Origin: Helianthus annuus
Taxonomy: Eukaryota; Streptophyta; Magnoliopsida; Asterales; Asteraceae
Direction of reading: 5' to 3'
NCBI RefSeq assembly: GCF_002127325.2
Contig: NC_035435.2
Coordinates: 115,658,268-115,722,267 of the forward strand
Length of the DNA: 64,000 nucleotides
Part shown: in pieces, positions 42,872 through 54,406 of the stretch
Numbering within the stretch: the stretch's first letter is position 1
Layout of the letters: the number at the start of each line of letters is the position of its first letter
The notes under the pieces: generated by a model
Database searches by the model: none
Seen by the model: only the letters and a program-made list of their open reading frames with translations
Told to the model about the DNA's origin: nothing
Position numbers and translations under genes: made by a program

Positions 42872-43259
42872 TGTTGGGATTGAACCCTACCAGAGGAACA
42901 GATAATGTAAAGCCAAAACCTGATCACAACAGTGGATTCACAATAAGCAGATGTTTACACAAAGCTCTCCCCTTGACAGTGGTTACCTATCTGCTGATAC
43001 ACTCTAAACACTGCTCAGAAGAACAACTGATGAACCAAACACTGATGAAACAACTAAAGACTGCTAAAAGGCAAACGCTGAACTCTATCTACTGCTGTCT
43101 CTTAAGTACTGCTGAAGATCCAAGCACTGCTCATTCAAAGACTGATCACCTTTTGAAGAAAGCACTGATGTTCAAGTAATCAGTGCTTAAGCTACAACAG
43201 TGGAACGTGAACAGTGTTAGACTTGTTTAGTATTGTATTATCAATCAGTTGTTAGACAT

Positions 43260-43741
43260 TGTTGGTGCACTTACGTCTGCTGACTATGTCTTACATCGAG
43301 TCTTAGAGTTAGACAGATCGGAAATGACACGGAAACCTAGAAATAGTGAATTGTATAGGTTCGCTTATGTATACATGTCCTAGGTCCGCTTATATGTCAT
43401 TATGTAGGTCTAGGTTCGCTTTTATGGTCTTGTATGGATCGCTTATATGTACATGGGATTGGTTCGCTTATATGGTTGTCCATATAAGCGAACCCAACTA
43501 AGCTATATATAGGGGAGTGTGTGATGAGCGAACCAGTTAGAGAGAGAACACATAGTTGAAGGTGTTTTTGTTCCGGCATGCTGCTGAAGTGCTGTCAAAC
43601 TTTGTAAACGCGTTCAATATCAATAATACGGCAAGTTTAAAGTGAATACAGCTTGAATAGCACCAAATCATTAGTTTCCGCCTCTTGATTTGGATAGAAA
43701 CTTCTCTGATCGACTCAAACAGGGCCGAGAACGATCCTACA
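43260..43741 (+). repeat. 5' LTR of E3
   Basis: 482 bp from TGTTGGTGCACTTACG to GATCCTACA. The upstream half has five GGTTCGCTTATATG-type repeats. A perfect 15-bp inverted repeat with a 4-base loop (43461-43494) lies just before the TATA box (CTATATATAG, about 43503-43512). Confidence 0.95.
43461..43512 (+). promoter_or_regulatory. Hairpin-plus-TATA promoter block in E3 LTR
   Basis: Arms GGTTCGCTTATATGG (43461-43475) and its exact complement (43480-43494), loop TTGT, then CTATATATAG. The same block is in the 3' LTR at 50230-50263. The TATA box is the likely core promoter; the hairpin arms carry the element's iterated motif in opposite directions. Confidence 0.65.
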
Positions 43742-43743
43742 AG

Positions 43744-43755
43744 TGGTATCAGAGC
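43744..43755 (+). other. Primer binding site of E3
   Basis: TGGTATCAGAGC, initiator tRNA-Met type, two bases after the LTR. Confidence 0.9.
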
Positions 43756-44369
43756 TCAGGAGGAGGAGTTCTTGCCATTTTAGCTGCATTTCTTCTGATT
43801 TTCTACACTTTCTTCACTTTTTAAAAAATTTTCACGGTAAAACAAGCTCAAAATCACACAGTGCACTCGGAATCATGAACCCTTGAAGTTTTCAGAACTA
43901 AAATCGACCTAGAAAGCTAATTTTTAATAGGTTCACTCATACGTACTCGGACAAATAGTGACATCATCATTTAGGTCCGCTCCAGTGTACCTGTTAGATT
44001 CGCTCCAAAGAACATTTTTGAGTTAGGTTCGCTCGAAAGTTCAGCTTGGTTCGCTTTTTGTGACAGTTTCTGGTTCGCTCAAGAGTGCTAATTTCTGGTT
44101 CGCTCATAGATCTATCTGTGGTTCGCTCCAAGATATCTCTTTTGGTTCGCTCATTGATCAGCATCACTGGTTCGCTTATTGGACATTCATTTGATTCGCT
44201 TCAAGTGATTAAAGAGTGGTTCGCTCATAAGACACTTGTGGTGATTCGCTTTTAGGACAGTGATAGTATCGCTCATATGACATTTGTTGGTTCGCTTTTG
44301 TAACAGCTTCACTCTTTTGAACAGTCTGCATAAGTTGTGAAAATTTTGTGACATTTGAACATTTGATTA
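43756..44369 (+). other. E3 leader with GGTTCGCT array
   Basis: Untranslated leader. From about 43928 to 44310 it has about 16 copies of GGTTCGCTC or close variants (GGTCCGCT, GATTCGCT, GGTTCACT), on average about every 26 bp, all in the same direction. Sequences between copies are unrelated. No ORF is supported before ATG 44370. Confidence 0.8.
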
Positions 44370-47369
44370 ATGGATACGGAATTTTATAACGCTTTTGCTA
44401 CACCGATGTCAGTGACTCAAAGTGCTATGATTGAAAATGAAACCGGAACGTCTAAGAAACCACCCAAACTCATGGATATTGATGACTATAACGTGTGGTC
44501 TGAACGGTTTGGAAATTGGGTCGAAGCTTATCATCTAGATGCATGGGAACACACTGAAGAGCCATATGTTAAGCCCACAAAGAACAATGTTGTGAATGGT
44601 ACTCCATTAACACTTAGAGAGATGAGTACTGTAGATAAAAAGAAATATCGAGATGAGAAATTGATGGTGAGTCTGCTTCAGCAAGCAATAAAAGAAGATA
44701 TTCTGATCTTGCTTCAACATGATGGAACTGCATATTCGATTTGGACAGAGTTAGAAGCAAAGTTTACTGGAAGTGACGATATGCTTAGGAATAAAATGTC
44801 TCTCATGAAAAAGGAATTTGATTTGTTTAGGGGATTGAAAAATGAAAATACCAAGCAAATAATTGATGGATATTGTAACTTGGTAAGAAATATGACGAAA
44901 CTTGGTGTTAAGAAAGATACTGATGAATTAATTGAAAAACTTGCAGATGCATTACCATATGAAACATGGGGAACATTTCTGATGATGCTGCGAGCAAACA
45001 AAGCAGAATATAAGAAAATGACACTGGGAGATTTTATCAAACATCTGGAAGCTCAGGAGATGGAGCAGAGAAAAATCGCTAGGATGAAGAACTATGATGG
45101 AGAACAGGATATTAGTTTGTACTACAAGAGTGGTGCTACTGATTCTACAAAGTATTCTCCGAAGATTGAAACTGCTTACAGTGTTAAAGATTCTCCTAAG
45201 AAGAAAGCATCTCAAGGATCAAACAGCACAAGATTTTCATCTTATGATCCTAACATCTCTGTAACAAAGAATGGTAGAAAACTTCAGTGTAACATTGTGT
45301 TAAGCCTTGAAAATGATCAAGACTACACTGAAGAAATTGCAAAAAATCAAATGTCTTTGTTAGGGATGATTTTAGAGTCTTATAGTTGTTTTGTTGCAGG
45401 AAAGATCGGAAATCCAATGCTCACGAAAGAGGATTACGATCAAATTGATGCTGAGGAAATGGAATTGATGGATATAAAATGGTGTATGGCGAGTGTGATG
45501 AGACGTGCTGAAAAGTTTAAACAAATTACAGGCCGTGATGATTTTCGTGATGCAAACGTTTCAGCTTTGGGTTTTGATAAATCTAAAGTTACGTGTTTTC
45601 GTTGCAGGGAGAAGGGGCATTTCAAGAGGGAGTGTAAAAATCGTGAAGCTACCGGAGCCCAGAACCCTTTCGGAAACAACGACTATCACAAGAAGGCCAT
45701 CTATCATCAAATCACACCACCAGCACAGCAACAGGCACAAACAGCTCATGGGAGAGATATGGTTGATAAAAGGGCATGTGTTGTTAGTGAGGGTAAATAT
45801 GATAATTTTACCTGGGAAAAGTATCTTTCAAAAGACAACAAAGTGTGTTTGGCTGAACAAGATGATGAGAAGTTGGCTGAAGGTTTTACATGGGATGATT
45901 TTTGTTCGGATCAAGATCTCATGGCCAAAGAGATGTCTAAAAACACTTCTCATGCTTTCTTTGCTAATGCTTATGATTTGAAATGTGCAGAAAGGTGTAG
46001 AAAAGTCATGGAAGCTGCTGAAGAAAGACGAAGGAAGAACAAAGAAGAGGAAGAAGAGGAAGAGCGATTAAAAGCTGAAGCTAAAGCTGAGAGAAGGAGA
46101 AGAGCTGAATTCTTACAACCATACAGGACCGTCAACGAGGTTCCTGAATTTGAAGTGAAAATTGATGCAGAACAAGTTGAAGTTTCAGAAAAGTGTATGA
46201 ACTGTGATTCACTGATCAAGCAGAATAATGAGTTGTTGCACAATATTCACAAGTTGAAAGAATCGTATGATACGATGAACAGAGAGATTAACAAGTATAC
46301 AGATTCGAGTGGTGAACAAGCTGAGGCAATGAATACCTTAAAGATTGCGTATCTGAGACAACTTGATGATGCAAATTTTCACATAAAGAAATGTGCTGAT
46401 CTGGAGTTGGAACTTGCAACACAAAAGATAGAAACTGAAAAAATTAAGAAATTATTAGACAGCTACTCATATTCTTCTTTTTTTGTTGACAGGATTTATC
46501 CAGTTGTGAAAGATTTGAAGACGTTTGAAGAAGTGAAGACGTCTGAACAAGAAAAATCAGTGACAAAGGATGAAGAAAAGTTAAAGACTTCTGGTAAGAA
46601 ATCAAGTGTGGTCTATAACAGATGTCCGCCCCTGGTCGAAAATGGATATTCACCTCGAAATCCAAATTCTGAAAGAGTCAATAAGGCAATCAATTTACAA
46701 TGTGAGTCTGGGCCGTCAGATAACTTGCCAGAAAGTATTGATATCACGTATACGTCATCAGACACTGATCATGAGTCAAAGTTGATAAAAAGTGTGGTCG
46801 ATCAGGTGTTAGATAAAGATGACAGTGAGGAGTCAAATCCGGAGTCCAAAACCGAGTCAAAGTCGACAAATATAAAGGACAAACGGGTTTATAATAAAGA
46901 GTTTTTACTTTCGAAATCTAATTTGAATGATGAATCAGTCAAAGTGGCATATACTTTGAAAGGTTCTGACAAATTATATTCTGACGAGAGTTTTCCAATA
47001 AGAAGTGTCAGACTTGAAATGATTCAAAAGGTTTTCAAAATAACAGAAATTAATATTTCTGAAATAAAAGATTTTAATCTTAATGGAAAACCTAAACAAA
47101 ACACTTCAAGAGATCAACAAAGAATCAATAAGAAAATGGGTTACAATTGTGGTTATAGTTTCCGACAGAAACCAAACCATAATCGTAATTTCAAAAAGAA
47201 AGGTCTTGGTTTTATTCCACCGAAAAACTATAAAAATGAGAAAATGTATAAACCAAAAACTATGTTTGTTTCAGGGAAAACGTCAAAGGCTGAAAAAAGA
47301 ACAATCATTCAGAAAGCAGACAAATCAGGAATTCCTTGCCAAGAAGCAAGAAGAACTAAAGAAGAATGA
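44370..47369 (+). CDS. gag: Gag of E3, main part (two-knuckle extended Gag)
   Basis: 999 codons from ATG 44370. Residues about 30-250 are a Copia-type gag domain (UBN2-like: YNVWSERFGNWVEAY, then LEAKFTGSDDMLRNKM, then ALPYETWGTFLMMLR). The first zinc knuckle CFRCREKGHFKREC is near residue 409. Residues about 540-720 include a Glu/Arg/Lys-rich helix and a probable coiled coil, then YNRCPPLVENGY and DKLYSDESFPI, blocks shared with E1. The end of the frame is out of register: coding passes to the frame at 47083-48006 near 47270-47320. Ordinary plant Copia Gag is about 300 residues; this one would be near 1200. Confidence 0.85.
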   Translation: MDTEFYNAFATPMSVTQSAMIENETGTSKKPPKLMDIDDYNVWSERFGNWVEAYHLDAWEHTEEPYVKPTKNNVVNGTPLTLREMSTVDKKKYRDEKLMVSLLQQAIKEDILILLQHDGTAYSIWTELEAKFTGSDDMLRNKMSLMKKEFDLFRGLKNENTKQIIDGYCNLVRNMTKLGVKKDTDELIEKLADALPYETWGTFLMMLRANKAEYKKMTLGDFIKHLEAQEMEQRKIARMKNYDGEQDISLYYKSGATDSTKYSPKIETAYSVKDSPKKKASQGSNSTRFSSYDPNISVTKNGRKLQCNIVLSLENDQDYTEEIAKNQMSLLGMILESYSCFVAGKIGNPMLTKEDYDQIDAEEMELMDIKWCMASVMRRAEKFKQITGRDDFRDANVSALGFDKSKVTCFRCREKGHFKRECKNREATGAQNPFGNNDYHKKAIYHQITPPAQQQAQTAHGRDMVDKRACVVSEGKYDNFTWEKYLSKDNKVCLAEQDDEKLAEGFTWDDFCSDQDLMAKEMSKNTSHAFFANAYDLKCAERCRKVMEAAEERRRKNKEEEEEEERLKAEAKAERRRRAEFLQPYRTVNEVPEFEVKIDAEQVEVSEKCMNCDSLIKQNNELLHNIHKLKESYDTMNREINKYTDSSGEQAEAMNTLKIAYLRQLDDANFHIKKCADLELELATQKIETEKIKKLLDSYSYSSFFVDRIYPVVKDLKTFEEVKTSEQEKSVTKDEEKLKTSGKKSSVVYNRCPPLVENGYSPRNPNSERVNKAINLQCESGPSDNLPESIDITYTSSDTDHESKLIKSVVDQVLDKDDSEESNPESKTESKSTNIKDKRVYNKEFLLSKSNLNDESVKVAYTLKGSDKLYSDESFPIRSVRLEMIQKVFKITEINISEIKDFNLNGKPKQNTSRDQQRINKKMGYNCGYSFRQKPNHNRNFKKKGLGFIPPKNYKNEKMYKPKTMFVSGKTSKAEKRTIIQKADKSGIPCQEARRTKEE

Positions 47370-48006
47370 AGTTCCAAAGAAGATTGAAAAGAGAACTTGT
47401 TTTCAGTGCAAGATTGCTGGTCATGTGGCAAAGGATTGTCCGAAGACTTTCAAGCCAAAACAGGAAGTCTCTGGGAAAATGAAAGAAAAAGTTGTTGAAA
47501 AGACTGAGCTGTCAACCCGGAAGTTTACTGGCTTTGAAAATTCAATTTTTGAGAAAGGAGAATGTTCAAAGAGTGCTTCAAAAAGGAAAGAAAATGTGCC
47601 AAATCAGAAATGGGTTGTGAAAGGTTCAGGTAATAGTTCTGGTGATGAATCTGATTACATAAAATCAGAGGAGCCACGTGTTGAGAAAAAGGTTGAAAAG
47701 AAAGTTCCGATAGTGGACGATGTGAATTTTCCGCCACTAAATGCTAAAAATTACAAATCTAAAATCGGAAAAGTTGAAATTTCAAATCAATTTTATTCTG
47801 ATAAGAAGAAATTTGATGTTGAAAAAACTTTCAACGGAAATGTAAAACGTATCTTTGGAAAAATGGTCAATGGTAAGGCCAAAAGCATCGAAGAGTTTTA
47901 TGCTTCCAAAGGACGTGTTTACAAGCCTGTTGAAAGAAAAGATGAAGAAGACGTCATTACACCCAAGGAAGGTCAGGCTTGGGTGGATATATTTTTCAAA
48001 GAATAA
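47300..48006 (+). CDS. gag: Gag of E3, C-terminal part after frameshift
   Basis: The frame is open from 47083, but the part continuous with Gag starts near 47300. It has a second CCHC knuckle, CFQCKIAGHVAKDC, at about 47398-47440. Lys/Glu-rich sequence follows, then a block FYSDKKKFDVEKTFNGNVKR that echoes the YSDxxFPI block, and a C-terminus GQAWVDIFFKE comparable to KAWVP in E1 and E2. The shift relative to 44370-47369 is one base in register and may be a mutation. The stop is followed by non-coding DNA, not pol. Confidence 0.8.
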
Positions 48007-50017
48007 AAACCTGACTTGCCGGAGATCCCAAGATGGTATCGTGGATCATGAATCGGCATCCTTCTAAATCTGTGTTTGAAGTTTTGCAGGACTTGCCGGA
48101 ACTCCCAGGTTTGTAAGCGAGGAGTAGGAATCGGCACCTTGAGAATTCAACCAAAAGATGGTAATTGGTTGAAAAACAGGTTTGAATAGCTTAATTGCTA
48201 AATCTACAAGTGGTTGTATGTTTGTGGATGTTATAAGTGGTTCAGAATGAGAACTAGTTGATCGTACAAGTGGTTAAATCAAGGTCATTAATTTGAACTT
48301 GAGTTAACTATCATTCATGAGATTGGTAAAACAATATGATGATTTGAACCCCAATTTTACAAAAGGTAAAAACAACTAAACTTATTTTCCGGAAAAACCA
48401 TTCTGATTAAAACAAACTTAAGTGTTTTGAAATCATTATGGGAAAATAGTTTTGTTGTGAGGGGGAGTTCTGATTGTTTAAGCCAAACGGATGGAGAATT
48501 GAAGTGTTTCGATATCAGTTGTCATGTTCTGTACAGTTTGTTATCAATTTTCTTTAGATGTATTTGAATTTTAGGGGGAGTAAGAATTTTTAGAAAATCC
48601 AAAAACATCAGAAAATTTGAAAAAGCCAAAAACATGATAAAATTGAAAAATGAGTTTTTGTTGCATAAAAGAGGAAATGATAGTACATCAGTGGACTATC
48701 ACAGCACGCTAAAGAATTGTAAAGCCAAAATTTGATAAACAATCTTACTGCGGATGTGTCAGTAGATTTTCGCACATTTACTAACTAGATATAAACCTAA
48801 ATCAAACTTTCTTAATTCGTGGGTAACTATTCTTGGATATATGGGTAACCCCCGAAATCTTGTTTGAAAGGTCCCGTATTCTGAGATACTAGGTCTTTAT
48901 ACTCAGTGATATCTGGGGTATTATTCCGGGACTTCTGCTGTATGGAAATACTGACCTAGTCCCCGAATAATACTTTCTGCAAAAAGCTTTGAAATACAAG
49001 CTCGCCCTCAGCAATCTGATTAAACAATAAAATTGATAATCTTTGCTGTGGTACTAAAAGATCCTCTAAAGGGGACCCACCAAAAGTCGAGCCGTTATCT
49101 CTCTGCTGAACGGAAGTTCTGACCTGAGCTCTCACGGTTTCGCATCTACCCCTTTACAGATATCATCTGTGGTATACTCACCTGTAAGACTGAATATTTG
49201 GGATCTGGATACGGGAGTATATTCAAGTGGAGTGATACACAATTAAGTTTAAGTCTCTAAAACATTAATGTCGTATCTCGAATCAATTGAAGTCTGTGTG
49301 AAAATTTAAGTGGACAAATATACTGACAATCTAGGTAAATTGTTTAGAACTTAATATGTAATCAAGCTTAACGGTGTTTGTGATCTGTTTCACAACTGAT
49401 ATGATCCTCTTGCACAAACTCACAAAAAATATTGTCTGTAAATAGTTGTTTTCTGCTTTTCTACTTTCATTCAGAAAATCCAAAAAGATTTTTGGTGTGT
49501 TTTAGCATAAATTTTGAAAAATTCAAAAAGATTTTCGACAACTGGTGTTGAGATGCTGATTTTCGAAATTCAAAGTGCTAAACTTGAAGAACTGGTTTGG
49601 GAGAGTGTATGTGAAGATGGTAAATTTGTTTGCAAAAACCTGGTAATTGATTCTGAATGCAAAATCATTATTATAAGCTTATCAACATAGTTTCTGAATT
49701 GTTGGAAAGTTTTAATCTTTAAAGAAACTTATGGTTAGGTAGAGATTGTGCAGGCTTTGAGTCAGGTGACAATTATGTGATGAAGTGCCAGGTTACGATC
49801 TTGAACCTGATGAAGTTGTGAATTCCAGACTACGATCCCAGCTGTTTGAGAGGGGGAGTCTGAAGACACCGTGTGAACAGTTGAAAGAGAAAAGGTTATT
49901 GATGAAAATAGAGAACAAAGTTACTTGGAATGACAGATATTTCAGGGGAAGATTGACGACTGATGAAGATTGTAGATTGACATGTGCGAAGACTCTATGA
50001 AGACTCCGTCAACATCC
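48007..50017 (+). other. Non-coding 3' region of E3
   Basis: No pol motif. Just after gag, TTTTGCAGGACTTGCCGG (48082-48099) sits where E1 and E2 have TGTGCAGGA before pol. 48570-49530 carries the conserved blocks shared with E1 and E2, including GAAATGATAGTACATCAG (48673-48690). Additional G5-purine tracts are near 48461, 48573 and 49851. A 71-codon open stretch at 49785-50000 is not supported as a gene. Confidence 0.75.
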
Positions 50018-50028
50018 GAGGGGGAGTC
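50018..50028 (+). other. Polypurine tract of E3
   Basis: GAGGGGGAGTC directly before TGTTGGTGCAC. Confidence 0.8.
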
Positions 50029-50510
50029 TGTTGGTGCACTTACGTCTGCTGACTACGTCTTACATCGAGTCTTAGAGTTAGACAGATCGGAAATGACACG
50101 GAAACCTAGAAATAGTGAATTGTATAGGTTCGCTTATGTATACATGTCCTAGGTCCGCTTATATGTCATTATGTAGGTCTAGGTTCGCTTTTATGGTCTT
50201 GTATAGATCGCTTATATGTACATGGGACTGGTTCGCTTATATGGTTGTCCATATAAGCGAACCCACCTAAGCTATATATAGGGGAGTGTGTGATGAGCGA
50301 ACCAGTTAGAGAGAGAACACATAGTTGAAGGTGTTTTTGTTCCGGCATGCTGCTGAAGTGCTGTCAAACTTTGTAAACGCGTTCAATATCAATAATACAG
50401 CAAGTTTAAAGTGAATACAGCTTGAATAGCACCAAATCATTAGTTTCCGCCTCTTGATTTGGATAGAAACTTCTCTGATCGACTCAAACAGGGCCGAGAA
50501 CAATCCTACA
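50029..50510 (+). repeat. 3' LTR of E3
   Basis: 482 bp, same length as the 5' LTR, with about six substitutions. Followed by target duplication gacat (50511-50515). Confidence 0.95.
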
Positions 50511-50938
50511 GACATCAGTAGTTTTGTATAGATCAGTGCTTATAGGTTGTTAAGCTGTTAGATGTCACTATCATGGTGACGTCAGCTGAGGTACATCAGT
50601 AGTTTGGTTTGCCTATAAATATGACAGTACTCTGTACTGTTATATTTGGTTCGTTTTGAGTGAGTTCTCCTCCTCAATTCAATCCTTTCATCTTGTGCAA
50701 CCAACTCTGGAGTATCAGGCTGAGGGGGAGTTTAGTCTGTAAGCTTGCATTGTAATCTTTTGCTTTTAATGTAATCTTTCGACTCTATGAAAAAGCAATT
50801 GTTTATCAAACTATATTCTCCTTTGATTGTGTTTAACAAAGTTTGTATTCATTTCCGCTGCACTTTACATCATTTCATATACTCTGAATGTTCAATTCAT
50901 ACAAACAAGCACAATCATGAGAGCCTCAGATCCTAACA

Positions 50939-53900
50939 CTTGCCACCAGACCTTTCTCCATCAGTTAGGAATCTGATGCCGTCACTAAACACATTCCTGA
51001 AATTGTAGCCATTTGTTGAGAGTTTTTTTTGGTGTCTAATCCGCATATATATCACCATTGCAATTTATTTTCTTGACTGCTTATCTCTTAAATGTCAACA
51101 TATACACGTGTGATTTAGTTTACGAAGATTTTTCAATGCCGAGAACGTCGATCTGAGAGTAAAAAAGGCGTAAGGTTCACCATGGTGTAAAATTAAAATG
51201 GGATTTACCGGGCTTAGATTCGAGTTACAGGAACAAGGGCCAAACCAACCACCCAAGAACGGAATCATCGAGCGAAAACACTTGACAACCTCCTAGAAGC
51301 AACTTTTCTTGCCACCAGACCTTTCTCCATCAATTAGGAATCTGATGCCATCACTAAACACATTACTTAAATTGTAGCCAATTGTTGAGGGTTTTTTTTG
51401 TGTCTAATCCGCATATATATTACAATTGCCCTTGATTTTCTTGACTGTATATCTCTTAAATGTAAACATATCCACGTGTGATTTAGTTTACGAAGATTTT
51501 TCAATGCCGAGAACCTCGATCTGAGAGTAAAAAAGGCGTAAGGTTCACAATGGTGTAAAGTTAAAATGGGATATACCGTGCTAGGATTCGAGTTACAGGA
51601 ACAAGTGCCAAACCAACCACCGAAGAATGGAATCGTCGAGCGAAAACACTTGACAACCTCATAGAAGCAGCTTTTCTTGCCTCCAAACCTTTCTCCATCA
51701 ATTAGGAATCTGATGCCGTCACTAAACACTTTCCTTAAATTGTAGCCATTTGTTGAGTGTTTTTTTTGTGTCTAATCCGCATATATATCACCATTGCCCT
51801 TGATTTTCTTGACTGTATATCTCTTAAATGTAAACATATACACGTGTGATTTAGTTTACGAAGATTTTTCAATGCCGAGAACCTCGATCAGAGAGTAAAA
51901 AAGGCATAAGGTTCACAATTGTGTAAAATTAAAATGGGATATACCGGCCTAGGATTCGAGTTACAGGAACAAGGGCCAAACCAACCACACAAGAATGGAA
52001 TCGTCGAGCGAAAACACTTGACAACCTCCTAGAAGCAGCTTTTCTTGCCACCAGACCTTTCTCCATCAATTAGGAATCTGATGCCGTCACAAAGCACATT
52101 CCTTAAATTGTAGCAAATTGTTGAGTGTTTTTTTTGTCTAATCCGCATATATATCACCATTGCCCTTGATTTTCCTGACTGTATATCTCTTAAATGTCAA
52201 CATATACACGTGTGATTTAGTTTATGAAGATTTTTCAATGCCGAGAACCTCGATCAGAGAGTAAAAAAGACGTAAGGTTCACAATGGTGTAAAATTAAAA
52301 TGGGATATACCGGCCTAGGATTCGAGTTACAGGAACAAGGGCCAAACCAAACACCAAGAATGGAATCATCAAGCGAAAACACTTGACAACCTTCTAGAAG
52401 CAGCTTTTCTTGCCACCAGACCTTTCTCCATCAATTAGGAATCTGATGCCGTCACTAAACACATTCCTTAAATTGTAGCCATTTGTTGAGGGTTTTTTTT
52501 GGTGTCTCATCCGCATATATATCACCATTGCCCTTGATTTTCTTGACTGTATATCCTTTAAATGGCAACATATACACGTGTGGTTTAGTTTACGAAGATT
52601 TTTCAATGCCGAGAACCTCGATCAGAGAGTAAAAAAGGCGTGAGGTTCACAATGGTGTAAAATTAAAATGGCATATATACCGGGCTAGGATTTGATGTAC
52701 AAGAACAAGGGCCAAACCAACCACTCAAGAATGGAATCGTCGAGCGAAAACACTTGACAACCTCCAAGAAGCAGCTTTTCTTGCCACCAGACCTTTCTCC
52801 TTCAATTAGGAATCTGATGTCGTCACTAAACACATTTCTTAAATTGTAGCCATTTGTTGAGTGTTTTTTTTTGTGTCTAATCCGCATATAGATCACCATT
52901 GCCCTTGATTTTCTTGACTGTATATCTCTTAAATGTCAGCATATACACGTGTGATTTAGTTTACGAAGATTTTTCAATGCCGAGAACCTCGATCAGAGAG
53001 GAAAAAAGGCGTAAGGTTTACAATGGTTTAAAATTAAAATGGGATATACCGGGCTAGGATTCGAGTTACAGGAACAAGGGCCAAACCAACCACCCAAGAA
53101 TGGAATCGTCGAGCGAAAACACTTGACAACCTTCTAGAAGCAGCTTTTCTTGCCACCAGACATTTCTCCATCAATTAGGAATCTGATGCCGTCACTAAAC
53201 ACATTCCTTAAATTGTAGCCATTTGTTGAGTGTTTTTTTTGGTGTCTCATCCTCATATATATCACCATTGCACTTGATTTTCTTGACTGTATATCTTTTA
53301 AATGGCAACATATACACGCGTGGTTTAGTTTACGAAGATTTTTCAATGCCGAGAACCTCGATCAGAGAGTAAAAAAGGCGTAAGGTTCACAATGGTGTAA
53401 AATTAAAATGGGATATATACCGCGCTAGGTTTTGAGTTACAAGAACAAGGGCCAAACCAACCACTCAAGAATGGAATCGTCGAGCGAAAACACTTGACAA
53501 CCTCCTAGAAGCAGCTTTTCTTGCCACCAGACCTTTCTCCATCAATTAGGAATCTGATGTCGTCACTAAACACATTTCTTTAATTGTAGCCATTTGTTGA
53601 GTGTTTTTTTTTGTGTCTAATCCGCATATATATCACCATTACCCTTGATTTTCTTGACCGTATATCTCTTAAATGTCAGCATATACACGTGTGATTTAGT
53701 TTACGAAGATTTTTCAATGCCGAGAACCTCGATCAGAGAGTAAAAAAGGCGTAAGGTTTACAATGATTTAAAATTAAAATGGGATATACCGGGCTTGGAT
53801 TCGAGTTACAGGAACAAGGGCCAAACTAACCACCCAAGAATGGAATCGTCGAGTGAAAACACTTGAAAACCTCCTAGAAGCAGGTTTTCTTGCCACCAGA

Positions 53901-54406
53901 CCTTTCTATATCAATTAGGAATCTGATGTCATCACTAAACACATTCCTTAAATTGTAGCCATTTGTTGAGTGTTTTTTTTGGTGTCTAATCCGCATATAT
54001 ATCACCATTGCCCTTGATTTTCTTTACTGTATATCTCTTAAACGTCAACATATACACGTGTGATTTAGTTAACCAAGATTTTTCAATGCCGAGAACCTCG
54101 ATCAGAGAGTAAAAAAGGCGTAAGGTTCACAATGGTGTAAAATTATAATGAGATATACCGGGCTAGGATTCGAGTTACAGGAACAAGGGCCAAACCAACC
54201 ACCCAAGAATGGAATCGTCGAGAGAAAACACTTGACAACCTCCCAGTACCAGCTTTTCTTGCCGCCAGACCTTTCTCCATCAATTAGGAATCTGATGCCG
54301 TCACAAAACACATTCCTTAAATTGTAGCCATTTGTTGAGTGTTTTTTTTGTGTCTAATCTGCATATATATCACCATTGCCCTTGATTTTCTTGACTGTAT
54401 ATCTCT
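50939..54406. repeat. Satellite array block S5
   Basis: About 9.4 monomers. Units to about 53200 follow the same order of variants as S1 plus the start of S2. From about 52500 a two-monomer unit of about 740 bp (tggcaacata variant, then tgtcagcata variant) is repeated. It ends with atatctct (54399-54406), target duplication of the hAT-like element. Confidence 0.95.

Larger units (their letters stand above)
43260..50510 (+). mobile_element. E3: Copia-related element with very long gag and no pol
   Basis: LTRs of 482 bp at 43260-43741 and 50029-50510 with target duplication gacat at 43255-43259 and 50511-50515. The primer site, leader, gag and polypurine tract are all in order. The LTRs differ at about six positions by eye. 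No protease, integrase, reverse transcriptase or RNase H motif is found in the 2 kb after gag. The insertion is later than the solo LTR it splits. Parasitism on a Copia helper is an inference. Confidence 0.93.
42872..50938 (+). repeat. Solo LTR of the E4 family, split by E3
   Basis: LTR parts 42872-43259 and 50516-50938 add to 811 bp, the same as the E4 5' LTR. Flanks are cttgc (42867-42871) and cttgc (50939-50943). No internal element sequence remains apart from the later insertion E3. TATAAATA is at 50614-50621. A related unoccupied site is at 8016-8020 in block S1. Confidence 0.92.

Noticed and set aside
48020..48070. Protease-like stretch GIVDHESAS after E3 gag
   Set aside because: Only a short chance-level resemblance to the Copia protease motif; there is no downstream pol sequence, so it was not called a pol remnant.
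49785..50000. 71-codon ORF near the 3' end of E3
   Set aside because: Includes a purine tract and lies in non-coding DNA; no counterpart in E1 or E2.
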